NCBI GenBank assembly: GCA_001247695.2
Contig: LGRX02029181.1
Location: forward strand, 22,761-86,760
Length of the DNA stretch: 64,000 bases
From: Cymbomonas tetramitiformis
Taxonomy: Eukaryota; Chlorophyta; Pyramimonadophyceae; Pyramimonadales; Pyramimonadaceae
Direction of reading: 5' to 3'
The position numbers and the translations under genes are program-made. Position 1 is the stretch's first letter. Each line of letters begins with the position of its first letter. Shown in pieces: positions 54,501 to 63,848 of this stretch. The notes below the pieces were generated by a model. The model was not told the DNA's origin. It did no database searches and saw only the letters and a list, made by a program, of their open reading frames with translations.

Positions 54501-57500
54501 TACCCTGTATCCCATGTGCTTATTCAGAAGTTTTCTATACGGGCTTTTGGCATATGTGGGGTATATTCCTACCCCCAGAACGGGTTCGGCCGTTTTTGTG
54601 GAATTAATTGCCTTTTTCAGTGCTTTGTAGAGGTCCCCTGCTGTGTACTCTGGGTTGAATTGGTATGACCCCAGTTTTTCCCATTGCTCTTCCCATGCCG
54701 AGCCTACAGCCCCAAATACCGAGTCTCGTGGGTATTGCGAGTAGTACGTTCTGGTGTCTTTGTGTACATTAAGTGGGGAGGCGAATACCTCTGTTTGGAC
54801 TCCCATGGCTGTGTGTACCGCCTCCATCATTTCCGGAGGGAAGGTCCAGTGGTTTTGGAGGTTCCTTTTTCTGTGTTTCATCTCCGCCTTGCTGGAGTAC
54901 CTTATCAGCAGTTGTGCTATTTCCTCCTCAAAAGTGCTTACATGTATTTTGTGTTCTACACTTAGTTTCAGCCTTTTAGCCAGTTGTTTTTCTGTTGGCC
55001 TTTGTGCCGTGCTGTCCCCCACCGCCTCGTCATATCTGTCGTACAATTCTCTAACTTTTACCGTGCTCAGCGTGCCTATAAGGCTTCCCTCCGGCTCATA
55101 GCAGTAGGTGGTGTCACCTTCCGTGCGCAGCTGCCTGTCCTTCACACCTGGAATGTGCCTAATGTCCTGGTCCGGGTTCGTTTCCCTTGTGCATATTTCC
55201 AGGTGCGTTACTTCTTTCCAGTACCTCTGTTCGCCGTTTGGTTGTCCTGCCAGTATCTCTTCAGCGGGCTCACGTTTGGTCCTTTTGTCTCTCTTGTCAT
55301 TGTTCCATTCTTCCACTAGGTTTTTCCATCCTTGGTCCGAGGAGAGGTTGTGTTTGAGCAGGTGCGTTCTTACTGTTTCTTCTGTGCTCCACGTCGTCTG
55401 TTCGTTTCCTTCACCATCCGTCCACCGTATTTCGTACTGTGTTACTTTCGAGGTCGAGTCTGTGTAGTTTTGCAGGTACTGTCTGGTTGCCAGTATCCCG
55501 GCTGGCGTGTAGTTTCCCTCTTGTCCTAGCACTTCCATTCGGTCTTCCTGTGTCGACCACTGGCCTCTGTTCTGTTGCCCTGACTTCCTCTTTACTCTCC
55601 CCCGTGGGTGTCTGGTGGTCATCACGTCGTCTTCCTCCTTTTCCTGGTCGGTTTCTATGCCCAGGACTTCCTTCTCATGTTCCGTCCACTCCACCTCTGA
55701 CTGTTCGAAATGCTTCGTTTGGTTGGCTAGCGGGTACATAGACAGTAGTTGCAGTATGTCCTTCAGACTGTTTCCAGCCTCGTGCAGCGCCTTTATTTGT
55801 GCCGGCCAGTCGCTTATGTTTTCCATGCTTGTCGTACTTTTGGTGTACCTCTCTAGCTCTCCTGTTTTCCGTTCTTGTATGTATTCAGGTTTCAGCCTTC
55901 TGTTCCACACATGGTCCCAGTGGTCCCCTGGTTTCTTAATGTCGTTGGGTTGTGCTTCGCAAATGTATGGGTATAGGTGCAGCATTCCCTGTGCTATCTT
56001 TGTTGCCGTCTTGGTGTCGTGTTTCCTTCCACCCGTTGCTTTCAGTGTTTCTATTGGTATGGCACTTTTCCCGTCTGCTGTGGTTAAGTTCTTGAGGTCC
56101 GGGTAGTTTCTGAATAGTGTGAGTAGTTTGGTGAAGTTTATTTGTTTAGTGGCTTGCTGAGTTTTCGTTTCCTGTATTACATTTACCGTTCCCATTTTTT
56201 CAAAGCCTGTCGTCGCGGGCTGCGACTGTGGGTCTCTGTATTCTGTATCCATTATCCTTTGGTGCTTGGTCGTTCTGGTTGTGCCCTCCATTTCCGCGTT
56301 TGTGTATACCCTTTTAGCCTTTCCCAGCTGCCTCATTATAGGTAGTGTTTCTTTACCCAGTTCCTGCATGTGGTTTCCCACTCCTTTCACGCGTATTCCA
56401 TATTCATTCAGAGCATTCATCTTCCTCAGAGTGTTCGTTTGTGTCTGCAGTCCCATTTTTAGCTTGCCCCTTGTGCTGCTGTGTCCCCTTTCTTCGAAGT
56501 GTTTTTCCAGTAGCCCGGCTGTGGACCTGCTGACTTGTGACATTCTTTGTCTGGTTTGGAGGTTTCTCTCCCTTTTGCCGTATCCCATCTGGGCCCCTTT
56601 GTCTTCCTCACTCTGAACAGCGCCTGCCAGTCCCGTGTATACTTCTTGTGCATATGTTGCCTGTAGGGACTGGAGCCCCAGTCCATATTCCTCTTTTTCC
56701 TCCGTGTTTAGTTCATTGGGCGTACCATTCGCGGGGAGTCCATATATTCTTTTCATCGCGGCCCCCAGCTGGTTTTCTGCCTTTTGTATTTCACCCTGTG
56801 TGTATATCCCTAGGTGGAGTCCGTATTTGAATTTCCCCAGTATGGCCGACTTCAGGGAGTACTCTTTTTGTCTTTGTGTGAGGGGGGTTGCCAGTAGTGC
56901 GTCTATTCTTCTTTTTAGTTCCTGTAGCGACTTTCTTTTCTCCTCTTTCCATGTCCCCAGCATATTGAGTAGGACCCCTAGGTATTTGTAGGTATCCCCG
57001 GCTTTAAGAACTTTTAGCGTTCGACTTCCGCATTTCACCCCTTGGTGCCTACTTTCTTTCACATTCTTGTTGCCATGTTCCACCCCTGTTATCTTTGTTT
57101 TGTCCTCGTTTATTCTGAGTCCACTCCAGTCCCCAAATGCCGAAAGTTTCCTTAGCTGTTGCTCCATGCCTGTCATTAGTTTGGTTAGTATAATTAGGTC
57201 ATCCACAAATGCTCCGGAGGAGGTTCTCAGTTCCCCTCTGAGCTCCCTGTCAGTTGCATACTTGTGCTGGTATCCATGGTCCCCCACCTCTAGCCATCTA
57301 AGGAGAGGTTCCAGGTATAGTATGAATAGTAGCGGGCTCATGCTGTCGCCTTGCAGAATCCCCCTTCTTATTGGCACCTCTTCCGAGACCTGGTCCCCTA
57401 CTTTTGCTCTCATTTGCATGGAGTCCTCTTCGTTTTCGCCCAGTATGTCCCTAACAGCTTCGGTAAGTTGTGGTGGCACCCCTAGGTGTTTTAGCGTCGT

Positions 57501-60500
57501 AATGAGTCTTTTGTGGTCAACCGAGCCATACGCATTTTCGAAATCCACGTAGGTTGCATGTAGGTTTCGTTTAGAGAGGTTGGCGTCTTCAATGGCATTG
57601 GTTACCCTGGTGAGTTGCTTCATTGTGTTGTGGTTTTCCCTTGAGCCCTCTTGTGCTTCCGAGAGCATGCCGTTTATTTCACAGAAGTCAGCTAGCATTT
57701 TCGTGAGTACTGTAGTGTATAATTTGAACAGGCAATCCAGTAGTGCTATGGGTCGGTAATTTTTTTGTTTTGTTACTTCACCCTGCTTGTGGTGGAAGCA
57801 GAAGTAGCCTTTTTTCCATGGTAGGGGGGTGTGTCTATGTTCCCACATTAATTTCATGAGTTCACACAGTTGGTCGTGGAATCTGTCCGGCATTTGTTTC
57901 AGTATTTCATTTTGTATCCCCATGGGCCCGGCTGCTTTGTTGGTTTTCATTTTCTTCACCGCCTGTCTATAAGCCTCTTTGTCCACATTCAGGTTTACTT
58001 TTGTTTGGTCCGGCCTTTTGCATTGGTTTTCCTTCATATAGTTCTTGTATCTTTCGTCAAGCCAGGGTGGCGTATCTTTAAGTCCTTTCTCTGGTTCCTT
58101 CATTTTGTATGGTTCCGACCACGCAATGTGTTCGCCCATTGCCTGTGCCACTTTTTGGTGTCCGACCACTAGCTCTCCTTGTATGGTTTCCATCGCTTGT
58201 ATTGTTGTAGCTGGTGCTGTTCCATTTTCTATCTCTTTTTTGTATATCAATTTATGGTAGTGCTTTATGTTGCCCCAGTATCCTTCTCTCATTTTCATTC
58301 TTGTTTTCTGTTTTCGGTTTACTTCGTGCTCTTTAATGCACTTCCTTGCCTCTTTTGTCGCAAGCTTTTTCTGTTCCCGTTCCCATTGTTCCCATTTCCT
58401 CATTTCGCTTGTTCGGTTATCAAAATCTTCCGTCCGTACTTCCTCGGTTGCTTGTTCTCGTGCTTCTATGTCCTTTTTCCATAATGCTATGTTCTCACGG
58501 CACCTGTTCCTTTCTTTCAGGTGGCCGTTCCTTTCCTTGCGGAGGGTTTTTGGGAGGTGTAGCCCATGTTGTTGCTCTGGTGCCGCCGCTTGTTTCGGTA
58601 GGTTGACATCCATCATTGCCCTGTCTCTTGCCTCCCCCATTATCCTTGCAACCACCTCTCCCGCGTAGTCTATTGCCCTTTTTCTGTGCCTTGTGCTGGT
58701 TGCTGTTTTTATTCCGTTTATTGCTTCTTGCATTTCATCTTGTAATTCCTTCGTATATGCAGCGTCCAGTGTTTGCCTGAGGGTGTTCCCCTCTGCTTCT
58801 GTTAGCGGGAGTTTCAGTCTGTCTGTTTTTGCATGTTGCGGCTTTTGTGCCGTTGGTCGGTGGGTTCCCCAGGCTTTTAAGTCCAGTTGCGTCGTGCAGA
58901 CCATTTTGTGGTCGCTCATGTGTAGCTCGGTGAGTTCTCCTGCCGTTGGTTGCGTGTAGTATTGTAATTCTGCTTTGCTTGCTAGCATTCTGTCTATGTT
59001 CCGTCGTTCATGCCATGTTAGTGTTGTTTCCCTGGTCCCTCCCACGTCTTGCAGACCCGTGACTTTCAGGGTCTTGTTCCATTCTTTGTCCCTGCTGTTT
59101 TTCGGTGTTCCCGTCGTGGCATTCAGGTCCCCACAAATCAGTACTGTTTGTCCTGCCGCATTTTCGCTGGCTGTGGTCACCATCCGCACATACTCCTGTA
59201 TGCCATTCCTGGCCGCCTCTCTGTCGAGTTCCCCTCGTCCTGTCTCTTCCGCCACGTCCTTCCCTTCCACTGGGTAGTACACCCCTAGCAGGTGTAAGTA
59301 TTTTCCTCCCGGAAAGTGGAGCAGCGTGTGTGTGAGCACTCCTCGTAAATGCGGTACCTGCACCTCAGTGTAGTTATGTGGTTTGGCATATTCCCCTGTG
59401 AGTATTACGGCAAGGCCCGCCTTGTGGTTGCTCTCTTCTCCCTCCCCTTCCTCTGTTGGTACGCTTGTGCATATGTTTGACTGTTTTTTGTTTCTGAAGT
59501 GTCTTTTTATTTCCTCGTTCGCAGTCTTAGTTTCCGTGACTATTGCTATATCTATCCCCCATTTTTCCATTTGCTCCTCCAGTTCGTACAGTGAGTGCCG
59601 GGCGCCCTGTATGTTCCATGTTAGGAATTTTATGGTGTGTTGTTGTGCTTCTCCCATTTCTTCAGTGTTTAGGTTCTCCGTTTTTGGCATGTTCCCACCC
59701 CATTGTTTCAGTGCCTCCAGGGACCCTCTGGTTTCCTCATTGTCCCTTTTGTTCATTTTCGTTGTTGTAGTAGGTGGTGGGTATTTCTTGGCGTTCGCGG
59801 GAGGCCTCAGCTTTTTTCCTGTCGCCGTTCCCTCCTCCTTCTTTAGCCTTTCGTTCGCCTGTTCTTTGCTTATCGGGTGGAACCGTAGCGTGGTCTGAAC
59901 TAGCTTGTCCGTGGTACTTGTGTTCTTTTCTCCCGTTGCTTCGCCCGTGGCGTGTTGCTCCGTGGTAGGTGCCCTGCCATCTTCCCTCGGTTCGTCACTT
60001 TTTACGTCCTCCTCGGCCGGCCCAGTTGTTTGTTCTGTCGTCCGCCGCATCTCCCGAGTCTCCCCCCGCAGTCGTGCCGTGTTTCTAGTCCCGAGTTTGA
60101 AGTGTCCTGGTTTGCCATCAACATGCCAGTATTTCCAGCTCCCCGCCACTCTTATCGCTTGCTCACCTTGACTGAATTTCCCCCATTCTGGTGGTGTGCT
60201 ATGTGTTTTTAGTCCACTGTATTTCACATTTTGCAGGTCGTAGGCTTCTCGCAGTATGGTCCAAACATCTACAGCTATTAGCAGTTCGTCCTGTTTTTCT
60301 ATTCCTCCAGTAGGTAGCCACACATGCGCCTGCATGTCCTGGCTTGTTATTGTGAGCATCACCATTGCCCATTTTTCTCCATCTCTTATTGCTATTTGGG
60401 TTCGGCCATCTGTTGACAATTTTCTCATTGTTTCACCTATGAGGGCTTCAGTGTCTTGTTGTAGCGCTTGAAGTGCTTCCTGGACGTTCATTATTGTTTG

Positions 60501-63500
60501 TATGTCCACTCCTTGTTGTCGCATTGTGTCCTCCACCTGTTCCCCTGTGCGGCCACGCTCCACCTCCCGCATGAAGGCATCCGCCGCACACGTTCCTTGG
60601 GTTCGCGCCTGTTTTGCTCCAGTCCTTTTTGCCGGGTCCTCCCTTGTCAGCTCAACTTCATCCGTGTCCTGTTCTGCATGTGGCTTATTTTCCCTCATTA
60701 TGGCCGACTTTATCTTTGGCCTGAATCTTTCTCTGCATCTGTTCACTATTTCCGTGGTGTGTAGTGTCACGCATTGACTGGTTTGGAGTGTGTTCGTGTA
60801 CACGTGTTGTATCCAGGCTCCTTTCCTTTCCATCAGCCACTGTTGCCATAGCTCCGCAACATATATCACCCAGACTCCGCAGCTGAATGCATCGTGTTGG
60901 TGCCTGTCGTACATCGGCGTGGCTCTAGCTTCTAGGCACCCCATTGCCTCCTTATTGCCCGTTACCCATGCACTCACTGCTACTTGCAGTTCCTCCGCCA
61001 TTCTCGTGTGCCCTTGGGCGGTGTTCTTCCGTGTCTGTCTTTCCATGCCCATGGAATCGTATACATAGGCCTGCAACGTGTGGTTACCTTTTGCGACGCA
61101 GACTCCTACCATCAGTAGTAGCCAGTGTCCGTTTCCTACTACTGGTATCTGGGTGCCACCCTTTTTGGCGACTTTTTCTTTTATCATTTCCAGAAATTTT
61201 TTGTCATTTTCCCTAAGCATCTTCAGTATTTCTTGCATGGTTGTTGAACCCGGAGGGTTGTCTTCCAGTGTTTCGAGCGCAAGGTCCACTTGGTGCATAT
61301 TCAGTTTCCCATCCTTGGCAAATATTCCCTGCGTGACAGAATTCTTGGGGTACTGTCCTTCCATTTTCTCATTCGTGCATTTTCCCCCCCCTATATGCGA
61401 GAGCTGTAGTTTCGCTTCGGCATTCCTACCCGCCTCCTCACCCCGTTCAGCTTTCCCGTCGGGTCTTGTGCCCAGGGCTTCCCCACGTGCTATCGTCGGC
61501 TTTTCACTCATTGTTTTGACCTGTGGTACCGCTTTTTGTCGAGGGTTTGTTATTGTTAGTTGTGCCTGCTCCATCTGTTCAGCCAGAGTGCTCAGCACAT
61601 CTAGTGTTACGTGCATACTCATTATTTGGGCCCCCACCATTCTTGCTATGTTCTGGCCTTCCCTTTTCATTCGGCGCATCTCGCTGTGTTTTCGTGCCCA
61701 CCTACTCTGGTTCCTGTCCTTTGTTTCTTGCCTTACTACCTGGTTGCTTCTGACTAGTTGGGGTCTGTCATATTTGGTACGTTGTACCCACCTGAATATT
61801 TTCCCTTTCGCATGTTCACTCCAATATCTCCTTCCTCTTTTGTGTGCATATGCATGCTCCTGCCGGTTCGCCCGTAGGTAATATGTGAGGTTTCTTCTGA
61901 GGTTCGCCCTTCGTCCCCCCTCTTCTGTTGCGGCTAGCCACCTGGGGCCCTTTGGGGGCTTTTCCTGTGTTGTTCCTTGGTGTTGGTCGTTGACTCTTCT
62001 TGGCATTTCTTCATTTCCCTTTCCGGTTTCAGTTGTTTGCCGGGTTTTTGCTGTTGCTGCTGCGCTCCTTTTCTGCATGCATCGCGTTGCATGCTCCCTT
62101 TCCGGAGCCTCACCCAGCACTCCCGTTTCCACCCTCCTGCTAGCCTCCTTGCGTGTTGTCATCCGCACCCTTTGTGTTGGTTTTCGTACTGGTCCATCTC
62201 GTCCGCCCGTATTATTTTTTGTTAAGACCGTAATCACAACGCAAATTGCAAATATCGCTTTTATTAGTGCGCCTTGCGGGTTATCTTCATGTCCATTATC
62301 CGCTACGCATCCCTTTTGGTTGTGTTCCTTTTCCTCCGTACTGCCTCCCTTGTTACGCGTTACGCACTCCTCCCGTCTCCTTATACCCTTCTTACTGTAT
62401 TTCCGAACTTCGTTTTCATCAATCCTTATTGTTTTATGCCCTATGGGTGTCCCCTCAAAGTTTTCCCCCTTTTGGGCCATTTGTATAAAACTTCGTCTTT
62501 TTACGTAGAGCTCCTGGAGCAATTCGCTAAATGTCCAATGTCGTCCGTTCAAGTTCATTTTTATTTTACGTTTGTATTTTACCATTTGTAGGCCCTGTGT
62601 GAAATTTTTTCGTCTAATTTTGTTATTAAGTGCACCTATACCCCCCTTTTTCTGTAGGTAATCACCCTTTGGGTTAGGGTTTCCCTTCATTTCCCTCCAC
62701 ACAGCTGTGCAAGCTGTTGTAGTTGGCCTTTTCCCTTTCAATGTATCTTGTGGGTTTCTCCTGACATCGTTATCCCTATCGTTCCGTCGGCGTGCACGTT
62801 CTTCTAGCTTCGTACAGTTTTCCTTGTTACGCGTTACACATGTCTGCAGCGTCGCCCCGTTCCTTTTGCAGCATATCTGGGCTTCATTCTTCCCAATTTG
62901 TCTTTGTACATAACCCTTAGTTGCCTCCTTATAATATTGCTCCGCTGGGGTCGTTTTTACAAAACTTCGATTTTTTACGTAGAGCTTCTGGAGCAATTCG
63001 CTAAATGTCCAAAGTCGTCCGTTCAAGTTCATTTTCATTTCACTTTCATTTTTTGCCATTTGTAGGCCCTGTGTAAAATATTTCCGTCTAATTTCACTTT
63101 TATGTGCCCCTACTCCCCCCTTTTCCTGTAGGTAAGCCCCCTTTGGGTTAGGGTTTCCCCTTATTTCCCTCCATATAGTTGTGCAGGTTGTTGCAATCAG
63201 CCTTTTTCCATTCAATATATCTTGTGGGTTCCACTTGTTATCACTTTCCTCGTTGTTCTGCCAGCGTGCAGGTTCTCCTGACTCCGCATTGCTCTCCTTG
63301 TTACGCGTTACGTTTGCCTGCAGCGTCGTCCCGTCCTTTTTGCCACATGTCTGGGCTTCGTTCTTCCCAATATGTCTTTGTGTGTGACCCTTGGTTGTTC
63401 CCTTGAAATATTGCTCGGTCAGAGTTGTTTTTACAAAACTTCGTATTTTAACGTAGAGCTCCTGGAGCAATTCGCTAAACACCGAAGGTCGCCGGTTCCC

Positions 63501-63848
63501 TCTAGAAATTCGCGTATCGACTGTCCATTTGTAAATTAGTCCCCCCAAGAGTTTTCCTGTCGAGCCTTTCTGTGCTACTCCCCCCAGGGGCCTTTTGGTG
63601 CTCAATTTGCTTAGGGTGGCCTTAGGGTTTCCTTTATCTTCCTGTGTACCTATAGGGCCAGCTATTTCACCTTCCTTTCTACACATTTGTTCATAGTTTT
63701 GTCTTATGCTTGTTCCCTCCTTTTGCCCCTTGCTTTGTGTGTTATTACTGCGGTCTCTTTGAGCCATGTGTCGCCATTTCTTATTTGTATCTGTAGTATT
63801 CCTCGTTACTTCGGGGTGCATGTCATCGCACCTTTGGTTGCTTAACAT
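51600..63848 (-). CDS. 4,082-residue LINE polyprotein: Ulp1 protease, AP endonuclease, RT, RNase H, restriction-like endonuclease
   Basis: Approximate residue positions follow. 120-470: three in-frame ~158-residue repeats, each starting near FSELLQELYVK..SF. 880-1030: Ulp1/C48-type cysteine protease with GHWLLL His, YDSMG Asp and HQHDAFSCGVW Gln/Cys. 1405-1650: AP endonuclease (TWNIQG, TETKT, CGDLNA, NIDRML, MSDHKM). 2020-2300: RT (NYRPIALLDCLFKLY, YVDFENAYGSVDH, RRGILQGDSMSPLLF, AFVDDLI). ~2795-2835: a chromo-like patch (QYEIRWTDGEG..TTWSTEE). 3350-3500: RNase H (IYTDGSQ, NRAELTAIY, CTDSLTSL, VKAHVGIHGNEMADEVA). 3840-4000: a C-x-C-C..H..C finger and a restriction-like endonuclease (HYVDIVML..IHLIEVTY). 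All catalytic residues named are present. The Met at 63848 is the first in frame; an upstream start cannot be excluded. Confidence 0.9.
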   Translation of the reverse strand: MLSNQRCDDMHPEVTRNTTDTNKKWRHMAQRDRSNNTQSKGQKEGTSIRQNYEQMCRKEGEIAGPIGTQEDKGNPKATLSKLSTKRPLGGVAQKGSTGKLLGGLIYKWTVDTRISRGNRRPSVFSELLQELYVKIRSFVKTTLTEQYFKGTTKGHTQRHIGKNEAQTCGKKDGTTLQANVTRNKESNAESGEPARWQNNEESDNKWNPQDILNGKRLIATTCTTIWREIRGNPNPKGAYLQEKGGVGAHKSEIRRKYFTQGLQMAKNESEMKMNLNGRLWTFSELLQKLYVKNRSFVKTTPAEQYYKEATKGYVQRQIGKNEAQICCKRNGATLQTCVTRNKENCTKLEERARRRNDRDNDVRRNPQDTLKGKRPTTTACTAVWREMKGNPNPKGDYLQKKGGIGALNNKIRRKNFTQGLQMVKYKRKIKMNLNGRHWTFSELLQELYVKRRSFIQMAQKGENFEGTPIGHKTIRIDENEVRKYSKKGIRRREECVTRNKGGSTEEKEHNQKGCVADNGHEDNPQGALIKAIFAICVVITVLTKNNTGGRDGPVRKPTQRVRMTTRKEASRRVETGVLGEAPEREHATRCMQKRSAAATAKTRQTTETGKGNEEMPRRVNDQHQGTTQEKPPKGPRWLAATEEGGRRANLRRNLTYYLRANRQEHAYAHKRGRRYWSEHAKGKIFRWVQRTKYDRPQLVRSNQVVRQETKDRNQSRWARKHSEMRRMKREGQNIARMVGAQIMSMHVTLDVLSTLAEQMEQAQLTITNPRQKAVPQVKTMSEKPTIARGEALGTRPDGKAERGEEAGRNAEAKLQLSHIGGGKCTNEKMEGQYPKNSVTQGIFAKDGKLNMHQVDLALETLEDNPPGSTTMQEILKMLRENDKKFLEMIKEKVAKKGGTQIPVVGNGHWLLLMVGVCVAKGNHTLQAYVYDSMGMERQTRKNTAQGHTRMAEELQVAVSAWVTGNKEAMGCLEARATPMYDRHQHDAFSCGVWVIYVAELWQQWLMERKGAWIQHVYTNTLQTSQCVTLHTTEIVNRCRERFRPKIKSAIMRENKPHAEQDTDEVELTREDPAKRTGAKQARTQGTCAADAFMREVERGRTGEQVEDTMRQQGVDIQTIMNVQEALQALQQDTEALIGETMRKLSTDGRTQIAIRDGEKWAMVMLTITSQDMQAHVWLPTGGIEKQDELLIAVDVWTILREAYDLQNVKYSGLKTHSTPPEWGKFSQGEQAIRVAGSWKYWHVDGKPGHFKLGTRNTARLRGETREMRRTTEQTTGPAEEDVKSDEPREDGRAPTTEQHATGEATGEKNTSTTDKLVQTTLRFHPISKEQANERLKKEEGTATGKKLRPPANAKKYPPPTTTTKMNKRDNEETRGSLEALKQWGGNMPKTENLNTEEMGEAQQHTIKFLTWNIQGARHSLYELEEQMEKWGIDIAIVTETKTANEEIKRHFRNKKQSNICTSVPTEEGEGEESNHKAGLAVILTGEYAKPHNYTEVQVPHLRGVLTHTLLHFPGGKYLHLLGVYYPVEGKDVAEETGRGELDREAARNGIQEYVRMVTTASENAAGQTVLICGDLNATTGTPKNSRDKEWNKTLKVTGLQDVGGTRETTLTWHERRNIDRMLASKAELQYYTQPTAGELTELHMSDHKMVCTTQLDLKAWGTHRPTAQKPQHAKTDRLKLPLTEAEGNTLRQTLDAAYTKELQDEMQEAINGIKTATSTRHRKRAIDYAGEVVARIMGEARDRAMMDVNLPKQAAAPEQQHGLHLPKTLRKERNGHLKERNRCRENIALWKKDIEAREQATEEVRTEDFDNRTSEMRKWEQWEREQKKLATKEARKCIKEHEVNRKQKTRMKMREGYWGNIKHYHKLIYKKEIENGTAPATTIQAMETIQGELVVGHQKVAQAMGEHIAWSEPYKMKEPEKGLKDTPPWLDERYKNYMKENQCKRPDQTKVNLNVDKEAYRQAVKKMKTNKAAGPMGIQNEILKQMPDRFHDQLCELMKLMWEHRHTPLPWKKGYFCFHHKQGEVTKQKNYRPIALLDCLFKLYTTVLTKMLADFCEINGMLSEAQEGSRENHNTMKQLTRVTNAIEDANLSKRNLHATYVDFENAYGSVDHKRLITTLKHLGVPPQLTEAVRDILGENEEDSMQMRAKVGDQVSEEVPIRRGILQGDSMSPLLFILYLEPLLRWLEVGDHGYQHKYATDRELRGELRTSSGAFVDDLIILTKLMTGMEQQLRKLSAFGDWSGLRINEDKTKITGVEHGNKNVKESRHQGVKCGSRTLKVLKAGDTYKYLGVLLNMLGTWKEEKRKSLQELKRRIDALLATPLTQRQKEYSLKSAILGKFKYGLHLGIYTQGEIQKAENQLGAAMKRIYGLPANGTPNELNTEEKEEYGLGLQSLQATYAQEVYTGLAGAVQSEEDKGAQMGYGKRERNLQTRQRMSQVSRSTAGLLEKHFEERGHSSTRGKLKMGLQTQTNTLRKMNALNEYGIRVKGVGNHMQELGKETLPIMRQLGKAKRVYTNAEMEGTTRTTKHQRIMDTEYRDPQSQPATTGFEKMGTVNVIQETKTQQATKQINFTKLLTLFRNYPDLKNLTTADGKSAIPIETLKATGGRKHDTKTATKIAQGMLHLYPYICEAQPNDIKKPGDHWDHVWNRRLKPEYIQERKTGELERYTKSTTSMENISDWPAQIKALHEAGNSLKDILQLLSMYPLANQTKHFEQSEVEWTEHEKEVLGIETDQEKEEDDVMTTRHPRGRVKRKSGQQNRGQWSTQEDRMEVLGQEGNYTPAGILATRQYLQNYTDSTSKVTQYEIRWTDGEGNEQTTWSTEETVRTHLLKHNLSSDQGWKNLVEEWNNDKRDKRTKREPAEEILAGQPNGEQRYWKEVTHLEICTRETNPDQDIRHIPGVKDRQLRTEGDTTYCYEPEGSLIGTLSTVKVRELYDRYDEAVGDSTAQRPTEKQLAKRLKLSVEHKIHVSTFEEEIAQLLIRYSSKAEMKHRKRNLQNHWTFPPEMMEAVHTAMGVQTEVFASPLNVHKDTRTYYSQYPRDSVFGAVGSAWEEQWEKLGSYQFNPEYTAGDLYKALKKAINSTKTAEPVLGVGIYPTYAKSPYRKLLNKHMGYRVHELLEIKEGQFTFLPPDHWMQGNLQKPKQCNWNMRILIVANAAGWRKYCPDALKTHDIFSKALLKCPQSKVRTIGRACYIHRPLTLKDADRQPRSITEWEKDCVIDSAPWVNHELPVMQALPDGHLENHTEEMIERWMEDREKEGEHRGGDKGPRPTTMDVLRANTTWSREEINRDALRRWALQFAGPDTTDEHINGDQWLQWEKGEMEKAEPPPESRWDSQGKGYPEPHRRHDGNNMIYTDGSQRKVKKENGEVEDVTAAGVWDPRGERAMNHMQRWVGRCQTVNRAELTAIYMALTLDSNSGEEKVSICTDSLTSLYQIQNMKRRPHTLERHVHRDLLWKIMKQIQMLNKEGTKVALYKVKAHVGIHGNEMADEVAKRACEEGEYGLNHDNTDTVMLLAICEATGRQLEGHQAILNHVTKKVREAKMTGKTNIIQRLKRKLDTGPEEWETKRQRIERTEAEYAQRNREPAEIETAWADTWPDEPEWEQEQEEELELQRMERLEEEALIQGQQVQTAQQAKQKRGQGRETRGVEMNKEQAWKTRTTRKEEALEQGERQKRRRTQSQAEPDQPALREAEGPREAQGETAQGSTQKLMLPETQNVDMTTQQDTAAELREMAQQQEEAQEEWRALQEMVQDQEAAQKEVHQVKEWRKASREKILTATQEKPEKYMQHLKGDKAMHKLSNEYWKKGTEYLNEKDVTVLLRCRANKLPAGPYKKQQGGRRPQKCKCCGMPRQVNAGGFIRTAHVLGGCTEREIKNMVISRSDETTKMIAKAISKGRKGGCVIRTHAGKKGKGMNNGRPIEDFLLTRGQCRLDGRNTPAPEHGKDTIPHYVDIVMLEGTEKGNEQPGYTHQKAMTEAGHIHLIEVTYTDEMSWEEALKTKYTKYAPLVKLLELYGYKVTLHVMVFGNTGTIYEHTEKILTKHLGFDKQEALHLLRKIHDLATGFAVSLNRLYRTKVDKEPD
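62480..63490 (-). repeat. 474-bp tandem coding repeats in the LINE N-terminus
   Basis: The word 'agagctcctggagcaattcgc' (split by single differences) recurs at about 62507, 62981 and 63456, i.e. every ~474-475 bp or 158 codons, without breaking the reading frame. The copies have diverged, mostly by substitution. Confidence 0.85.

Noticed and set aside
51613..63406. Many plus-strand ORFs of 60-500 codons opposite the LINE
   Set aside because: They are antisense shadows of the codon bias of the 4,082-codon minus-strand ORF; their translations are Ser/Phe/Leu/Cys-rich with no domains.
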